A stretch of DNA of 64,000 nucleotides, from contig CAVSQL010000009.1 in the NCBI GenBank assembly GCA_963730065.1, positions 115,058 through 179,057 on the forward strand, written 5' to 3'. The notes beneath the pieces are model-generated. The model did not search any database, was not told the DNA's origin, and worked only from the letters and a program-made list of their open reading frames with translations. The position numbers and the translations under genes are program-made. The number at the start of each line of letters is the position of its first letter. Within the stretch, counting starts at the first letter, position 1. This DNA comes from UBA9676 sp963730065. GTDB lineage: Bacteria; Actinomycetota; Actinomycetes; Streptosporangiales; Streptosporangiaceae. Below, piece by piece: positions 34,752 to 42,939 of this stretch.

Positions 34752-35306
34752 ATGCGCACCTCGCAAGCCCGGGAACGCCTGCTCGCCGCCGCGGTCCACC
34801 ATGCTCTCGAGGCCGGGATCGCGGACCTGAGCCTGCGCCAGCTCGCGGCGGCGATCGGCACCAGCCACCGGATGCTCATCTACCATTTCGGGTCCCGCGA
34901 AGGGCTCCTGGTCGCGGTCGCTCAGGCCGTTGAGGAACAGCAGCGGGCCGCCCTGCTGGAGTCGGGGATAACCCCGCAGGACGCCCGGCGGTCATGGGAG
35001 CGGCTCAGCGACCCCGCGCTGTGGCCCCAGGAGCGGCTGTTCTTTGAGCTGTACACCTACGCCCTGCTCGGCCGGCCCGGCACTGAGGGGTTCCTCGACG
35101 GAATCGTCGAGTCATGGGTCGCGCCGGTCGCCGACGCCCTGGTCAAAGCCGGCGCTGACGAACGCACGGCCCGGTCCGACGCCCGTCTCGGCGTGGCCGT
35201 GGTCCGCGGCCTGCTGCTGGATCTGCTCGCCACCGGGGACCGCGCCGGAGTCAACGAGGCGTACGAGCGATTCCTCCAGCACGTCGCCGGCCTCGGGCTC
35301 CGGTAG
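34752..35306 (+). CDS. TetR family transcriptional regulator
   Basis: 184 residues. The N-terminal HTH (RERLLAAAVHHALEAGIADL, RQLAAAIGTSHRMLIYHFGS) is canonical; the C-terminal helices form the ligand pocket. Divergent from the SRPBCC gene across two tandem palindromes. The ligand may be a hydrophobic molecule shared with the SRPBCC protein. Confidence 0.85.
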   Translation: MRTSQARERLLAAAVHHALEAGIADLSLRQLAAAIGTSHRMLIYHFGSREGLLVAVAQAVEEQQRAALLESGITPQDARRSWERLSDPALWPQERLFFELYTYALLGRPGTEGFLDGIVESWVAPVADALVKAGADERTARSDARLGVAVVRGLLLDLLATGDRAGVNEAYERFLQHVAGLGLR

Positions 35307-35570
35307 CCACACTTGCCCCACCCCGCCACGGGTGCGGTGCGGGGGCAAACGGGGTGCGGTGTGGAGGACGATCTGGTTGTCCCGGTCGTGGCCTGGCCGG
35401 GCAGGTCGGGCTGAGGGCCTGTGCGCCCGCTGACCGGATCAGCCAGGGCGAGCTGGCGGAGGTCAGCCACTGGACAGCCGTCGCGCCTGGGGCCGGGGGG
35501 TCGCCTCCGCTGCGCTTCGGGCGGTCACCGCGCACCCCGGCCGCCGCTGGTGGCGAAATTTCATCAGTTG

Positions 35571-35599
35571 TTGACTTATCTTCTGGGGGGCCTCTATCG
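35571..35599 (+). promoter_or_regulatory. Candidate promoter of the ABC-2 exporter operon
   Basis: TTGACT (35571-35576), a 17-bp spacer and CTATCG (35594-35599) sit immediately before GTG 35599/ATG 35608. The remainder of 35307-35570 shows no gene. The transcript would be nearly leaderless if ATG 35608 is used. Confidence 0.4.
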
Positions 35600-36672
35600 T
35601 GTTCGGCATGAGGGCCATGATCGTCAAGGAGTTCCGGGAACTTGTCCGTGATCGGCGCACTCTGGGCCTGCTGATCATGATGCCGCTTCTCCTGCTGGTG
35701 ATCTTCGGCTATGCGGCGAACTTCTACGTTTCCAGCGTCAAGACGGCCGTGGTGGGCCCACAGGCCTCGCAGGTGGCCGGGACGCTGCCGTCGTTCTTCG
35801 ACGTCACGGTGACCCAGCCAGCGGACACCCAGGCCGGCGCGGAGACGTTGCTGCAGGACAACAAGGTGGACGTTGCCTTCGTCACCGGGAAGGACCCGGT
35901 GCTCGCCCTGGTGAACGGGTCGAACCTGTTCGCCGCGCAGTCGACCGTGGCCGCGCTCAACAAGGAAGGCGGCAAGGTTAAGACGCAGGTGCTTTACAAC
36001 CCCGACCTGAAGACGTCGTGGGTGATGGTGCCGGCGATCATCGGCCTCATCCTGACCTTCATCGGCACGATCATCACCAGCATCGGCATGGTCCGGGAGC
36101 GGGAGGCAGGCACGCTCGAGCAACTCGCGGTGATGCCGATCAAGCCGAGCCGGGTCATCCTGGGCAAGATCGCGCCCTACTTCCTCGTCGCGTCGGTCGA
36201 CATGATCATCGTGACCGTGCTGGGGATCCTGCTGTTCGCGGTCCCGTTCAACGGCAGCCCCTTCGCGTTCGCGCTGGGGGCCGCGATCTTCCTGTTTGTC
36301 GTGCTCGGCATCGGCGTGTTCATCTCGACGATCTCGCAAACAGCCGGCCAGGCGATCCAGACCGCGTTCTTCATCCTTCTCCCGCAGATACTGCTCTCAG
36401 GGATGATCTTCCCGCTGGAGGCGATGGCCGCGGGGGTTCGCTGGATCGGCTACCTGCTGCCGCTGACCTACTTCAACATGATCTCGCAAGGGATCATGCT
36501 GCGCGGCGCCCCGATCAGCTCGCTGTGGCTGCCGTTCCTGGTGCTCACCGTGATGGCGGTGGTGGTGTTCACCGGCGCCACGCTGCGCTTCCGCCGGGAC
36601 CTCGCGCCGGGAAGCCCCGCCAGCCCGGCGCACAAGCAGCCGGCCGCAGCCGAGACGGTGAGCACCGCGTGA
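35599..36672 (+). CDS. ABC-2 type transporter permease
   Basis: 357 residues. A short cytoplasmic start (RAMIVKEFRELVRDRRTLGL), TM1, a ~130-residue extracytoplasmic loop and five further membrane segments with EREAGTLEQLAVMPIKPSRVILGKI are typical of the YhhJ/ABC-2 drug or antibiotic export permease. GTG 35599 is placed after a GGGGGG run; ATG 35608 is an alternative. It overlaps the next gene by 4 bp (GTGA). Confidence 0.88.
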   Translation: MFGMRAMIVKEFRELVRDRRTLGLLIMMPLLLLVIFGYAANFYVSSVKTAVVGPQASQVAGTLPSFFDVTVTQPADTQAGAETLLQDNKVDVAFVTGKDPVLALVNGSNLFAAQSTVAALNKEGGKVKTQVLYNPDLKTSWVMVPAIIGLILTFIGTIITSIGMVREREAGTLEQLAVMPIKPSRVILGKIAPYFLVASVDMIIVTVLGILLFAVPFNGSPFAFALGAAIFLFVVLGIGVFISTISQTAGQAIQTAFFILLPQILLSGMIFPLEAMAAGVRWIGYLLPLTYFNMISQGIMLRGAPISSLWLPFLVLTVMAVVVFTGATLRFRRDLAPGSPASPAHKQPAAAETVSTA

Positions 36673-37490
36673 GTTACGCGGTGCGCTCGGCCACGGTGCG
36701 CTTCGGGCATACCCTGGCGCTGGACGATGTCACCGTCGAGGTACCCGGCGGCTCCGTCGTGGCCGTGGTCGGCGGGGACGGAGCCGGCAAGTCGACGCTG
36801 CTGCGCGCGCTCGCCGGGGAGGTGGCGCTCGATGGCGGCACGGTCGAGGCGCCCCCGAGGCAGCGCCTTGGCTACCTGCCCGCGTCGTCGGGCAGCTGGG
36901 CTGCCTTGACCGTGACGCAAAACATCGACTTCGTGGCGGGGATCTACGGCCTGGCCGGCGACGAGCTCACGGCCCGCCGCAGGGAGCTGCTGGACCGGGC
37001 GTCGCTCACTCCCGCCGCCGACCGGCTCGCCTCGCAGCTGTCGGGGGGGATGCGCCGCAAACTCGGCTTCACCATGGCGATAGTGCACCGGCCCGATCTG
37101 CTCATCCTGGACGAGCCCAGCACCGGCGTCGACCCGGTGAGCCGCATCGACCTGTGGCGGCTGGCGTCGGAGGCCGCGGCATCGGGCGCGGCCGTACTCA
37201 TGTCGACGACCTACCTGGATGAGGCCGAGCGCGCCGCGCACCTGCTCGTGCTCGACGGTGGCCGGGTGCTCGTCCAGGGGTCATACGACCAGGTGCGCGC
37301 GGGGTTTGCTGGCGTGATCACCCAAACCGGCGAGCCCGTCCGCGGCGAATGGGCGTGGCGCCGGGGACGGGTGCGACATGAGTACTGGCCCGGCGCCGAC
37401 CCGCCGCCCGGGGCCACTACGGTTGCGCCCGACCTGGAGGACATCGTCATCGCGCTCTCGCTCGTGCGCCGCAACGCGGTCCTGTCATGA
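36669..37490 (+). CDS. ABC transporter ATP-binding protein
   Basis: 273 residues, GTG start overlapping the permease stop. Walker A GGDGAGKST, canonical signature LSGGMRRK, Walker B LLILDEPSTGVD and the switch His replaced within STTYLDEAERA are visible. With the next ATPase gene it energises the permease for export. Confidence 0.9.
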   Translation: MSYAVRSATVRFGHTLALDDVTVEVPGGSVVAVVGGDGAGKSTLLRALAGEVALDGGTVEAPPRQRLGYLPASSGSWAALTVTQNIDFVAGIYGLAGDELTARRRELLDRASLTPAADRLASQLSGGMRRKLGFTMAIVHRPDLLILDEPSTGVDPVSRIDLWRLASEAAASGAAVLMSTTYLDEAERAAHLLVLDGGRVLVQGSYDQVRAGFAGVITQTGEPVRGEWAWRRGRVRHEYWPGADPPPGATTVAPDLEDIVIALSLVRRNAVLS

Positions 37491-38356
37491 CGAGCGTTCT
37501 GCTGCGAGCCGGGCGGGTGACACGCCGCTTCGGCGCGTTCACGGCGGTGGACGACGTGTCGATGCAGGTGCAGCCGGGCGAGGTGGTTGGCCTGCTCGGC
37601 GCCAATGGAGCTGGCAAGACCACGCTCATCCGGATGCTCCTGGGCCTGATCGCGGTGACCTCCGGCCGCGTCGAGCTGCTCGGCGGGCCGCCCGATCGCG
37701 AACGCCGGCGTCGGCTCGGGTATGTGCCGCAGGGCCTGGGCCTGTACGGCGACCTGACCGTACGGGAGAACCTGTCGTTCAGCGCGCGGGCCTATGACAC
37801 GGCCGAGCCCGTGCTGCCGCCAGCGCTGGCGGAAAACGCCGACGTCCTGGTGCGAGAGCTGCCGCTGGGGGCGCAGCGCCAGGTCGCGTTCCTCGCCGCC
37901 CTCGCGCACTCACCCGAGGTGCTCGTGCTCGACGAACCAACCTCGGGCGTCGACGCGCTCGCCCGCGCGGCATTGTGGGACACCATCCGCGCGCAAGCCG
38001 AGCAAGGTGCCGGAGTCCTGGTGACGACGCACTATATGCAGGAGGCCCAGCAGTGCGACCGGCTGCTGCTCATGTCGAACGGCCAGCTGGTAGCCCAGGG
38101 CAGTGAAGCCGACATCGTCGGCTCGACCACCGCGGTGGCCGTCCACACCGGCGACTGGGCGCAGGCCTTCGCCGCGCTCAACGCCGCGGGTGCGCCAGTC
38201 ATGCTCGCGGGCCGGGCGATCCGGGTAGCCAATGCCGACCCGGCCGAGCTCCAGGCGGTGCTCACCGCCGCCGGGGTCGAGGCCACCCTGCAGCCGGTCC
38301 CCGCGACGATCGAGGAACGGATGCTGGTGCTCGCCCGCGAGACGCAGGCTGCCTAG
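37487..38356 (+). CDS. ABC transporter ATP-binding protein with degenerate signature motif
   Basis: 289 residues, ATGA overlap with the previous ATPase. Walker A GANGAGKTT, Q-loop YVPQGLGLYGDLTV and Walker B VLVLDEPTSGVD are intact, but the LSGGQ signature is LPLGAQRQ. The two ATPases therefore form an asymmetric pair (one canonical, one degenerate), common in heterodimeric exporters. Confidence 0.88.
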   Translation: MTSVLLRAGRVTRRFGAFTAVDDVSMQVQPGEVVGLLGANGAGKTTLIRMLLGLIAVTSGRVELLGGPPDRERRRRLGYVPQGLGLYGDLTVRENLSFSARAYDTAEPVLPPALAENADVLVRELPLGAQRQVAFLAALAHSPEVLVLDEPTSGVDALARAALWDTIRAQAEQGAGVLVTTHYMQEAQQCDRLLLMSNGQLVAQGSEADIVGSTTAVAVHTGDWAQAFAALNAAGAPVMLAGRAIRVANADPAELQAVLTAAGVEATLQPVPATIEERMLVLARETQAA

Positions 38357-38997
38357 TGCCCACGCGAGGCAGGCGCCCTCAGGGCAGCCCCGACGCTCGC
38401 CGGGCCGTGCTCGACGCCGCCCGGGAACTGTTCGCCGAGCTCGGATTCGAGCGCACCACCATGCGCGCCGTGGGCGCCCGGGCCGGGGTCGACCCGGCGC
38501 TCATTTACCACTACTTCGGTGACAAGGACGGGCTCCTGGCCGCCGCGCTTGAGGCAATGGTCGCGGATCTGGCCGCCGTGTTCGACGGGATCGGCGACGA
38601 TGCCGGCCGGGCCGGGGAAGAGCTCGTCAGACGGGTTACCAGCCTGTGGGACGAGCGCCCGGAGATCCGCGAGGGGATGCTCGCCACGCTCCGGACAGCG
38701 CTGTCCCACGACCACGCCGCCCGGCTGCTTCGCGACATGCTCAGCTCACTGCTGCTCGCGGCGCTTGGCGATGTCCTGGCCAGCGACCGGCGCGAACTGC
38801 GCGTGGCGCTCATCGGCTCTCACATAGGAGGCCTGATGCTCGCCCGCTACATCCTCAAGATCCCCGGCGCCGCAGCCGCCAGTCGCGCCGATCTCGTTCA
38901 GGCCGTCGGCCCGGTTGTCCAGCACTACCTCACTGGATCCATCGCCCCCGGGCAGGCGCGGCCGGGGGAGACGGCGGCCGGGATCGTCGTGCCCTAG
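38356..38997 (+). CDS. TetR family regulator of the exporter operon
   Basis: 213 residues. GTG 38356 shares its first base with the stop of the preceding ATPase (TAGTG). HTH: RRAVLDAARELFAELGFERT then VGARAGVDPALIYHYFGDKD. The long C-terminal helices bind the inducer. Being the last gene of the exporter operon suggests autoregulated drug efflux. Confidence 0.85.
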   Translation: MPTRGRRPQGSPDARRAVLDAARELFAELGFERTTMRAVGARAGVDPALIYHYFGDKDGLLAAALEAMVADLAAVFDGIGDDAGRAGEELVRRVTSLWDERPEIREGMLATLRTALSHDHAARLLRDMLSSLLLAALGDVLASDRRELRVALIGSHIGGLMLARYILKIPGAAAASRADLVQAVGPVVQHYLTGSIAPGQARPGETAAGIVVP

Positions 38998-39068
38998 GCC
39001 GGGGTGCGATCGCTTCGGCCTGGATCACGGCCTGTACCGGCGATGGACCAGATGAGATCCGGCGGTGG

Positions 39069-39180
39069 TCAGGTGCCGAGGGCGCGCGCGAGCAGGGCGC
39101 GCCGGTTGCGGGTGGCGGTCTTGGTGAAGATCGATTTGAAGTGGTCTTGGACGGTGTGTTCGGAGACGAACATGTGCCGG
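39069..39180 (-). pseudogene. C-terminal remnant of a LuxR-family regulator
   Basis: On the minus strand the frame reads MFVSEHTVQDHFKSIFTKTA then TRNRRALLARALGT and stop (39071-39069), the recognition helix and tail of a LuxR HTH. No upstream part of the gene is found. It fills most of the gap between the TetR gene and the next small gene. Confidence 0.65.
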
Positions 39181-39322
39181 GAATCCCAGGTAGCTGGGAT
39201 AGGCCCACGTCAGGCCCCGCTCCTAGGGTGAGGAACACCGCGCCCGCAGCGGCGCGGCCCGGGCCGCTGCGTCCCACACCGGGACCAGCACCAGGTCCGG
39301 CAGAGCGCTTGAGGAGGAGCAC

Positions 39323-39607
39323 ATGCACACGATGGTGGTACAGATGTCGATCGATCCCCGGCGCGTCGACGAGGTCGCCCGGCACCTTCGCGAGGACATC
39401 GCCGGGTGGGCCAGGCGGCAGCCGGGCTTCGTCAACGGCCAGTGGCTGCGCAGCGCCGACGGGAGCGAGGGGATGGGGGTAGTCGTCTTCGCCTCCGAAG
39501 AGGCCGCCACCAGCGCCACGCACGGTCCGCGCGGCCTGCCCCGCGACGGCGAGCGGGCCTGGAACATTGAGAGCGTCACGGTCTACGAGCAGCTCACATC
39601 GGCCTGA
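39323..39607 (+). CDS. Small conserved protein, ABM/Dabb-like fold suspected
   Basis: 94 residues with GAGGAGGAG 5 bp before ATG. The sequence (RRVDEVARHLREDIAGWARR, GFVNGQWLRSADGSEGMGVV, FASEEAAT, WNIESVTVYEQL) has the beta-alpha-beta pattern and VYEQ end of small antibiotic-monooxygenase-like dimeric ferredoxin-fold proteins. Function unknown. Confidence 0.65.
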   Translation: MHTMVVQMSIDPRRVDEVARHLREDIAGWARRQPGFVNGQWLRSADGSEGMGVVVFASEEAATSATHGPRGLPRDGERAWNIESVTVYEQLTSA

Positions 39608-39666
39608 CCCCGCCCCGCAATCCGGCGCTGGGCGACTGCGCCGGGTCCGCAGCCGGGCGGCTGCGG

Positions 39667-40188
39667 TCACCTCGGTCCCGTCATGGCGATGCCACGGCCG
39701 GCCACCCGCGGTACCGGCAGGGCCGCGTGCTCGGCGGCCAGGGTGATAACAGCCCGGCGATGCGCCGGCGGTATGGGCGCCACCCGCTGCACGGCCAGGT
39801 CGACGTGCAGGAACATGAGCTCGATCGTGGCCACTTCCTGCCCGCCAGGCTCCTGCGTCATCCGGTGGAACACGTGCAGCCGCTTCTCGTCATGGCCGAG
39901 CAACTGCGAGGAGTAGCGGAGGCGCTCACCGGCCCCGGCGCTTCTGGAAAAGCACAGATGGCTCTCTGCCGTGTACATGCCGCAGCCGGTCTCGGCGCGG
40001 TACGCGGCACCGAGACCGACGTGGTCGAGCAGCGCCTCGGTCGCCTCGGTGAACGCCGCGAAGTAGTAGGCGTCCATCATGTGGCCGTTGTAGTCGATCC
40101 ACTCCGCGGGCACGGTACGGCCGCCCGTGGCGAGCGGGGAAACGCCGTCGGCTGGGTCAGCCGGCGGCCCGCTCACCGGCCCCGCCAC
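39667..40188 (-). CDS. CdhB-like acyl-CoA thioesterase (hot-dog fold), second copy
   Basis: 173 residues, GTG 40188 overlapping caiD by 16 bp. The hot-dog core VPAEWIDYNGHMMDAYYFAA, ESHLCFSRSAGAGERLRYSS, and LLGHDEKRLHVFHRMT parallels the thioesterase at 42139. The two paralogues in one pathway may split carnitinyl-CoA and betainyl-CoA hydrolysis; which does which cannot be told from sequence. Confidence 0.8.
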   Translation of the reverse strand: MAGPVSGPPADPADGVSPLATGGRTVPAEWIDYNGHMMDAYYFAAFTEATEALLDHVGLGAAYRAETGCGMYTAESHLCFSRSAGAGERLRYSSQLLGHDEKRLHVFHRMTQEPGGQEVATIELMFLHVDLAVQRVAPIPPAHRRAVITLAAEHAALPVPRVAGRGIAMTGPR

Positions 40189-40973
40189 ACCGGGCTCCGG
40201 GACTCGGCGAACGCGCGCGCCCCCTCCCGGGCGTCCTCCGAGTCCAGCATCGCCCGGTAGGCGGGCAGGCCGCCGCTGCGGAGGATCTCGTACCCGGCGC
40301 GTACACCCAGGCCGTCCGTCTCGCGCAGGATCTCAAGCACGGCGGCGACCGCAAGCGGGGCCGCGGCGCAGATCGCCCCGGCGAGCTCGTGCGCCGCGTC
40401 CAGCAGCGCGGCGGCCGGGACCACCTGGTTGACCAGGCCCCACTGCGCGGCCTCGGCGGCACCGATCCGCCGGCCGGTGAGCAGGTACTCCAGCGCGATG
40501 GCGCGCGGCACCCGGGCGGGCAGCCGCAGCAGGCCGCCGGCGTCGGCCACCAGCCCGAGCGTCACCTCGGTGAGCCCGAACTCGGCGTGCTCGGCCGCGA
40601 CCACCAGGTCCGCGGCCAGGACCAGCTCGAAACCGCCGCCGAGCGCCAGCCCGTTGACCGCGGCGATGACCGGCTTGCCGAGGTCGAAGAACTCGGTGAG
40701 GCCGGCGAAACCGCCCGGGCCGTGGTCGGCCTCGATGCCCTCGCCCGCGGCCGCCGCCTTCAGGTCCCAGCCCGCGCTGAAGAACCTTTCGCCGGCCGCG
40801 GTCAGGATGGCGACCCGGAGCTGCGGGTCGCTCCGCAGCCGGTCCAGCGCCGCGAACAGCGACCGGCTGGTCGCCACGTCGATGGCGTTGGCCTTGGGCC
40901 GGTCCAGGGTGATGATCAGCGTCTGGCCGTCCACGGCCGTCCGCACCGCCGCCTGCTGCCGCTGCCCAGCCAT
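40173..40973 (-). CDS. caiD: Crotonobetainyl-CoA hydratase (carnitinyl-CoA dehydratase) CaiD
   Basis: 266 residues. Strong likeness to E. coli CaiD: ITLDRPKANAIDVATS, RVAILTAAGERFFSAGWDLK, GPGGFAGLTEFFDLGKPVIA, AVNGLALGGGFELVLAADLV, LGLVADAGGLLRLP and LLTGRRIGAAEAAQWGLVNQ. It interconverts crotonobetainyl-CoA and L-carnitinyl-CoA. ATG 40973 is preferred over GTG 40982 for its GGTGG site; it begins 1 bp after the acyl-CoA dehydrogenase stop. Confidence 0.88.
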   Translation of the reverse strand: MAGQRQQAAVRTAVDGQTLIITLDRPKANAIDVATSRSLFAALDRLRSDPQLRVAILTAAGERFFSAGWDLKAAAAGEGIEADHGPGGFAGLTEFFDLGKPVIAAVNGLALGGGFELVLAADLVVAAEHAEFGLTEVTLGLVADAGGLLRLPARVPRAIALEYLLTGRRIGAAEAAQWGLVNQVVPAAALLDAAHELAGAICAAAPLAVAAVLEILRETDGLGVRAGYEILRSGGLPAYRAMLDSEDAREGARAFAESRSPVWRGR

Positions 40974-40974
40974 C

Positions 40975-42135
40975 TCATCCACCGTACGGCCGCAGCAGTG
41001 AGCGGGAGATCACATGCCGCTGGATCTCGCTCGTGCCGTCCCAGATCCGTTCCACCCGCGCATCCCGCCACCAGCGCTCGACCGGCAGCTCGCTCATCAG
41101 GCCCATGCCGCCGAAGATCTGCACCGCGGCGTCGGTGACCCGGCCGAGCATCTCCGAGGCATACACCTTCGCCATCGCGGCGTCGGAGTCGGTCATGGTG
41201 CCGGCCGCCAGCCGCGCCGCGGCCCGCAGCGTCAGCAGGTCCGCCGCCGCCAGCTCGGTGGCCATGTCCGCGAGCTGGAACCCGATCCCCTGGAACCGGC
41301 CGATCGGCTGGCCGAACTGGTGGCGGCGGGCCGCCCACTCGGTCGCCGCCTCCAGCACCCGCTGGGCGCGGCCGGTGCTGGTCGCGGCCACGGTCAGCCG
41401 GGTGGCGCCGAGCCACTGGCCCATGAGCTCGAAGCCGCGGCCTTCCTCGCCGAGCCGGTTGGCCGCGGGCACCCGGCAGTCGGTGAACACCAGCTCGCAC
41501 TGGTGGTAGCCGCGGTTCGAGACGCAGTGCGGGCCGCGGCGGACCTCGAGGCCGGGCGCTCCCTTGTCCACCAGCAGCGTTGTGATCAGCTTCTTCGGCC
41601 CCCGGGGGGTCTGCTCCACGCCGGTGGCCGCGAACAGGATCACGAAGTCCGCCACGTCCGCGTGGCTGATGAAGTGCTTGCTGCCGTTGACCACGTAATC
41701 GCCGCCGCGGCGCACCGCCGTGGTGGTCATCGAGCGGACGTCTGAGCCGGCGCCCGGCTCGGTCATCGCCACGCAGTCGTGCCGCTCGCCGCGGATCGCC
41801 GGCCGCAGGTACCGCTCCCGCTGCTCACCCTGGCAGGCCTGCAGGATGTTACTCGGCCGCTCGACCAGCATCTGCAGCGCGTAGGAGGCCCGGCCGAGCT
41901 CCCGCTCCACCAGCACCACCGACAGCGGGTCCAGGCCGCCGCCGCCGAGCTCGGCCGGCATGTTCGCCGCGTACAGGCCGGAGGCGATCGCCTTGCCCCG
42001 GATCGAGCGCGCCAGCTCGTCCGGCACCTCGTCCAGCCGCTCGACCTCGTCCTCGTGCGGGTACAGTTCCTGCTCCACGAAGTCGCGGACCGTCTCGACG
42101 ATCAGCCGCTGCTCGGCGGTGAGCTCGAAGTCCAT
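40975..42135 (-). CDS. Acyl-CoA dehydrogenase, probable gamma-butyrobetainyl-CoA dehydrogenase
   Basis: 386 residues, full length. FAD-binding stretches AMTEPGAGSDVRSM and GSKHFISHADVADFVIL, the C-terminal catalytic region (QIFGGMGLMSELPVERWWRD) and ERIWDGTSEIQRHVISRSLL are all present. Next to caiD it would oxidise gamma-butyrobetainyl-CoA to crotonobetainyl-CoA (or run as CaiA in reverse). Starts 3 bp after the upstream thioesterase gene. Confidence 0.87.
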   Translation of the reverse strand: MDFELTAEQRLIVETVRDFVEQELYPHEDEVERLDEVPDELARSIRGKAIASGLYAANMPAELGGGGLDPLSVVLVERELGRASYALQMLVERPSNILQACQGEQRERYLRPAIRGERHDCVAMTEPGAGSDVRSMTTTAVRRGGDYVVNGSKHFISHADVADFVILFAATGVEQTPRGPKKLITTLLVDKGAPGLEVRRGPHCVSNRGYHQCELVFTDCRVPAANRLGEEGRGFELMGQWLGATRLTVAATSTGRAQRVLEAATEWAARRHQFGQPIGRFQGIGFQLADMATELAAADLLTLRAAARLAAGTMTDSDAAMAKVYASEMLGRVTDAAVQIFGGMGLMSELPVERWWRDARVERIWDGTSEIQRHVISRSLLRPYGG

Positions 42136-42138
42136 CGC

Positions 42139-42672
42139 TCACCCGCCGGGGATCGCCATGACGTGGCCGATGTAGGACGGCACCGGCAGCGCGGCGTGCG
42201 CATCCCGGATCTGCCGCAGCCGGGCGCCGATCTCGCCGGGGAACGGTGCCACCCGGCTGGCCTGCGTATCGACGTGCAGCAGCATCTGCTCGGCGGTCGC
42301 CAGCTGCTGGCCCCCGGCCCCGGACATCTCGTGCGCGATGTGCAGCCGTTTGGCATCCACGCCGAGGACCTGGAGGGTGAGCCGCAGCCGGTCGCCGCCC
42401 CGCGCCTCCCGCAAGTGCCGCAGGTGGGTCTCGGCCGTGAACAGCGACCGCCCGGCGGCCCGGTACGCCTCGTCCACGCCGAAGAACCGGAAGAACGCGT
42501 CCGCGCTGTCGCCGAACACCAGCAGGTAGGCCCACTCGCTCAGGTGGCCGTTGTAGTCGGTCCAGTCCGCTGCCACGGCCGTCTCGTGCAGCCGCAGCGG
42601 GGCGGGGATCCCCTGGCCCGGCGGCCACGGGGCGGCCCGGCGCCCCTCCAGCGGGGTCGTGAACCGGCCCAT
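42139..42672 (-). CDS. CdhB-like acyl-CoA thioesterase (betainyl-CoA or carnitinyl-CoA)
   Basis: 177 residues from ATG 42672, which overlaps the stop codon of the preceding short ORF (TGATG). Hot-dog thioesterase: VAADWTDYNGHLSEWAYLLV, ETHLRHLREARGGDRLRLTL, VLGVDAKRLHIAHEMSG. CdhB in Pseudomonas and CdhA-CdhB fusions elsewhere release glycine betaine from betainyl-CoA. Confidence 0.8.
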   Translation of the reverse strand: MGRFTTPLEGRRAAPWPPGQGIPAPLRLHETAVAADWTDYNGHLSEWAYLLVFGDSADAFFRFFGVDEAYRAAGRSLFTAETHLRHLREARGGDRLRLTLQVLGVDAKRLHIAHEMSGAGGQQLATAEQMLLHVDTQASRVAPFPGEIGARLRQIRDAHAALPVPSYIGHVMAIPGG

Positions 42673-42797
42673 CAGCCCTCGCCCGCGGGCACTGTCATCT
42701 TCGGCACGCCCGCGAGCAGCTGCGTCGTGTGGCCGGCCGTTGGCGCGAACGAGCCCGCCACCGCCGTCTTCAGCAGGTCCCTGCGGCTGAGATCCAT
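42672..42797 (-). CDS. Short Tat-signal-like peptide (41 aa)
   Basis: Starting at ATG 42797 (GGGAG upstream), MDLSRRDLLKTAVAGSFAPT looks like a twin-arginine signal with the SRRDLLK box and short hydrophobic core, but only ~20 residues follow before the stop. It is translationally coupled to the thioesterase gene. Either the stump of a Tat-exported protein or a leader ORF that sets translation of the operon. Confidence 0.4.
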   Translation of the reverse strand: MDLSRRDLLKTAVAGSFAPTAGHTTQLLAGVPKMTVPAGEG

Positions 42798-42869
42798 GGT
42801 CTGCTCCCGACTGCACGTGAGGCCGAGCCGGTCCGGGCCTGGATCCTGAGGGACGACCCGGATCGCATG

Positions 42870-42884
42870 GTTCATGATGTGAAC
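42870..42884. promoter_or_regulatory. Candidate IclR operator in front of the thioesterase-ACAD-caiD operon
   Basis: GTTCATGATGTGAAC, matching the pattern GTTCAY-N3-GTGAAC also found upstream of cdhC at 44947. It lies ~27 bp downstream of a good -10, in the position of a roadblock-type repressor site. Confidence 0.6.
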
Positions 42885-42909
42885 AATGCGTGCATTATGT
42901 GCTGCACGG

Positions 42910-42939
42910 AGTGTAAGTACCGGTCTCGGGCAGTGTCAA
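42910..42939 (-). promoter_or_regulatory. Promoter of the second carnitine transcript
   Basis: TTGACA (42939-42934) and TACACT (42915-42910) with an 18-bp spacer, minus strand; the -35 overlaps the cdhA stop codon. Confidence 0.6.

Noticed and set aside
36018..36668. Longer start for the first ABC ATPase
   Set aside because: The frame is open back into the permease gene, but the conserved domain starts at GTG 36669, which overlaps the permease stop as in a coupled operon.
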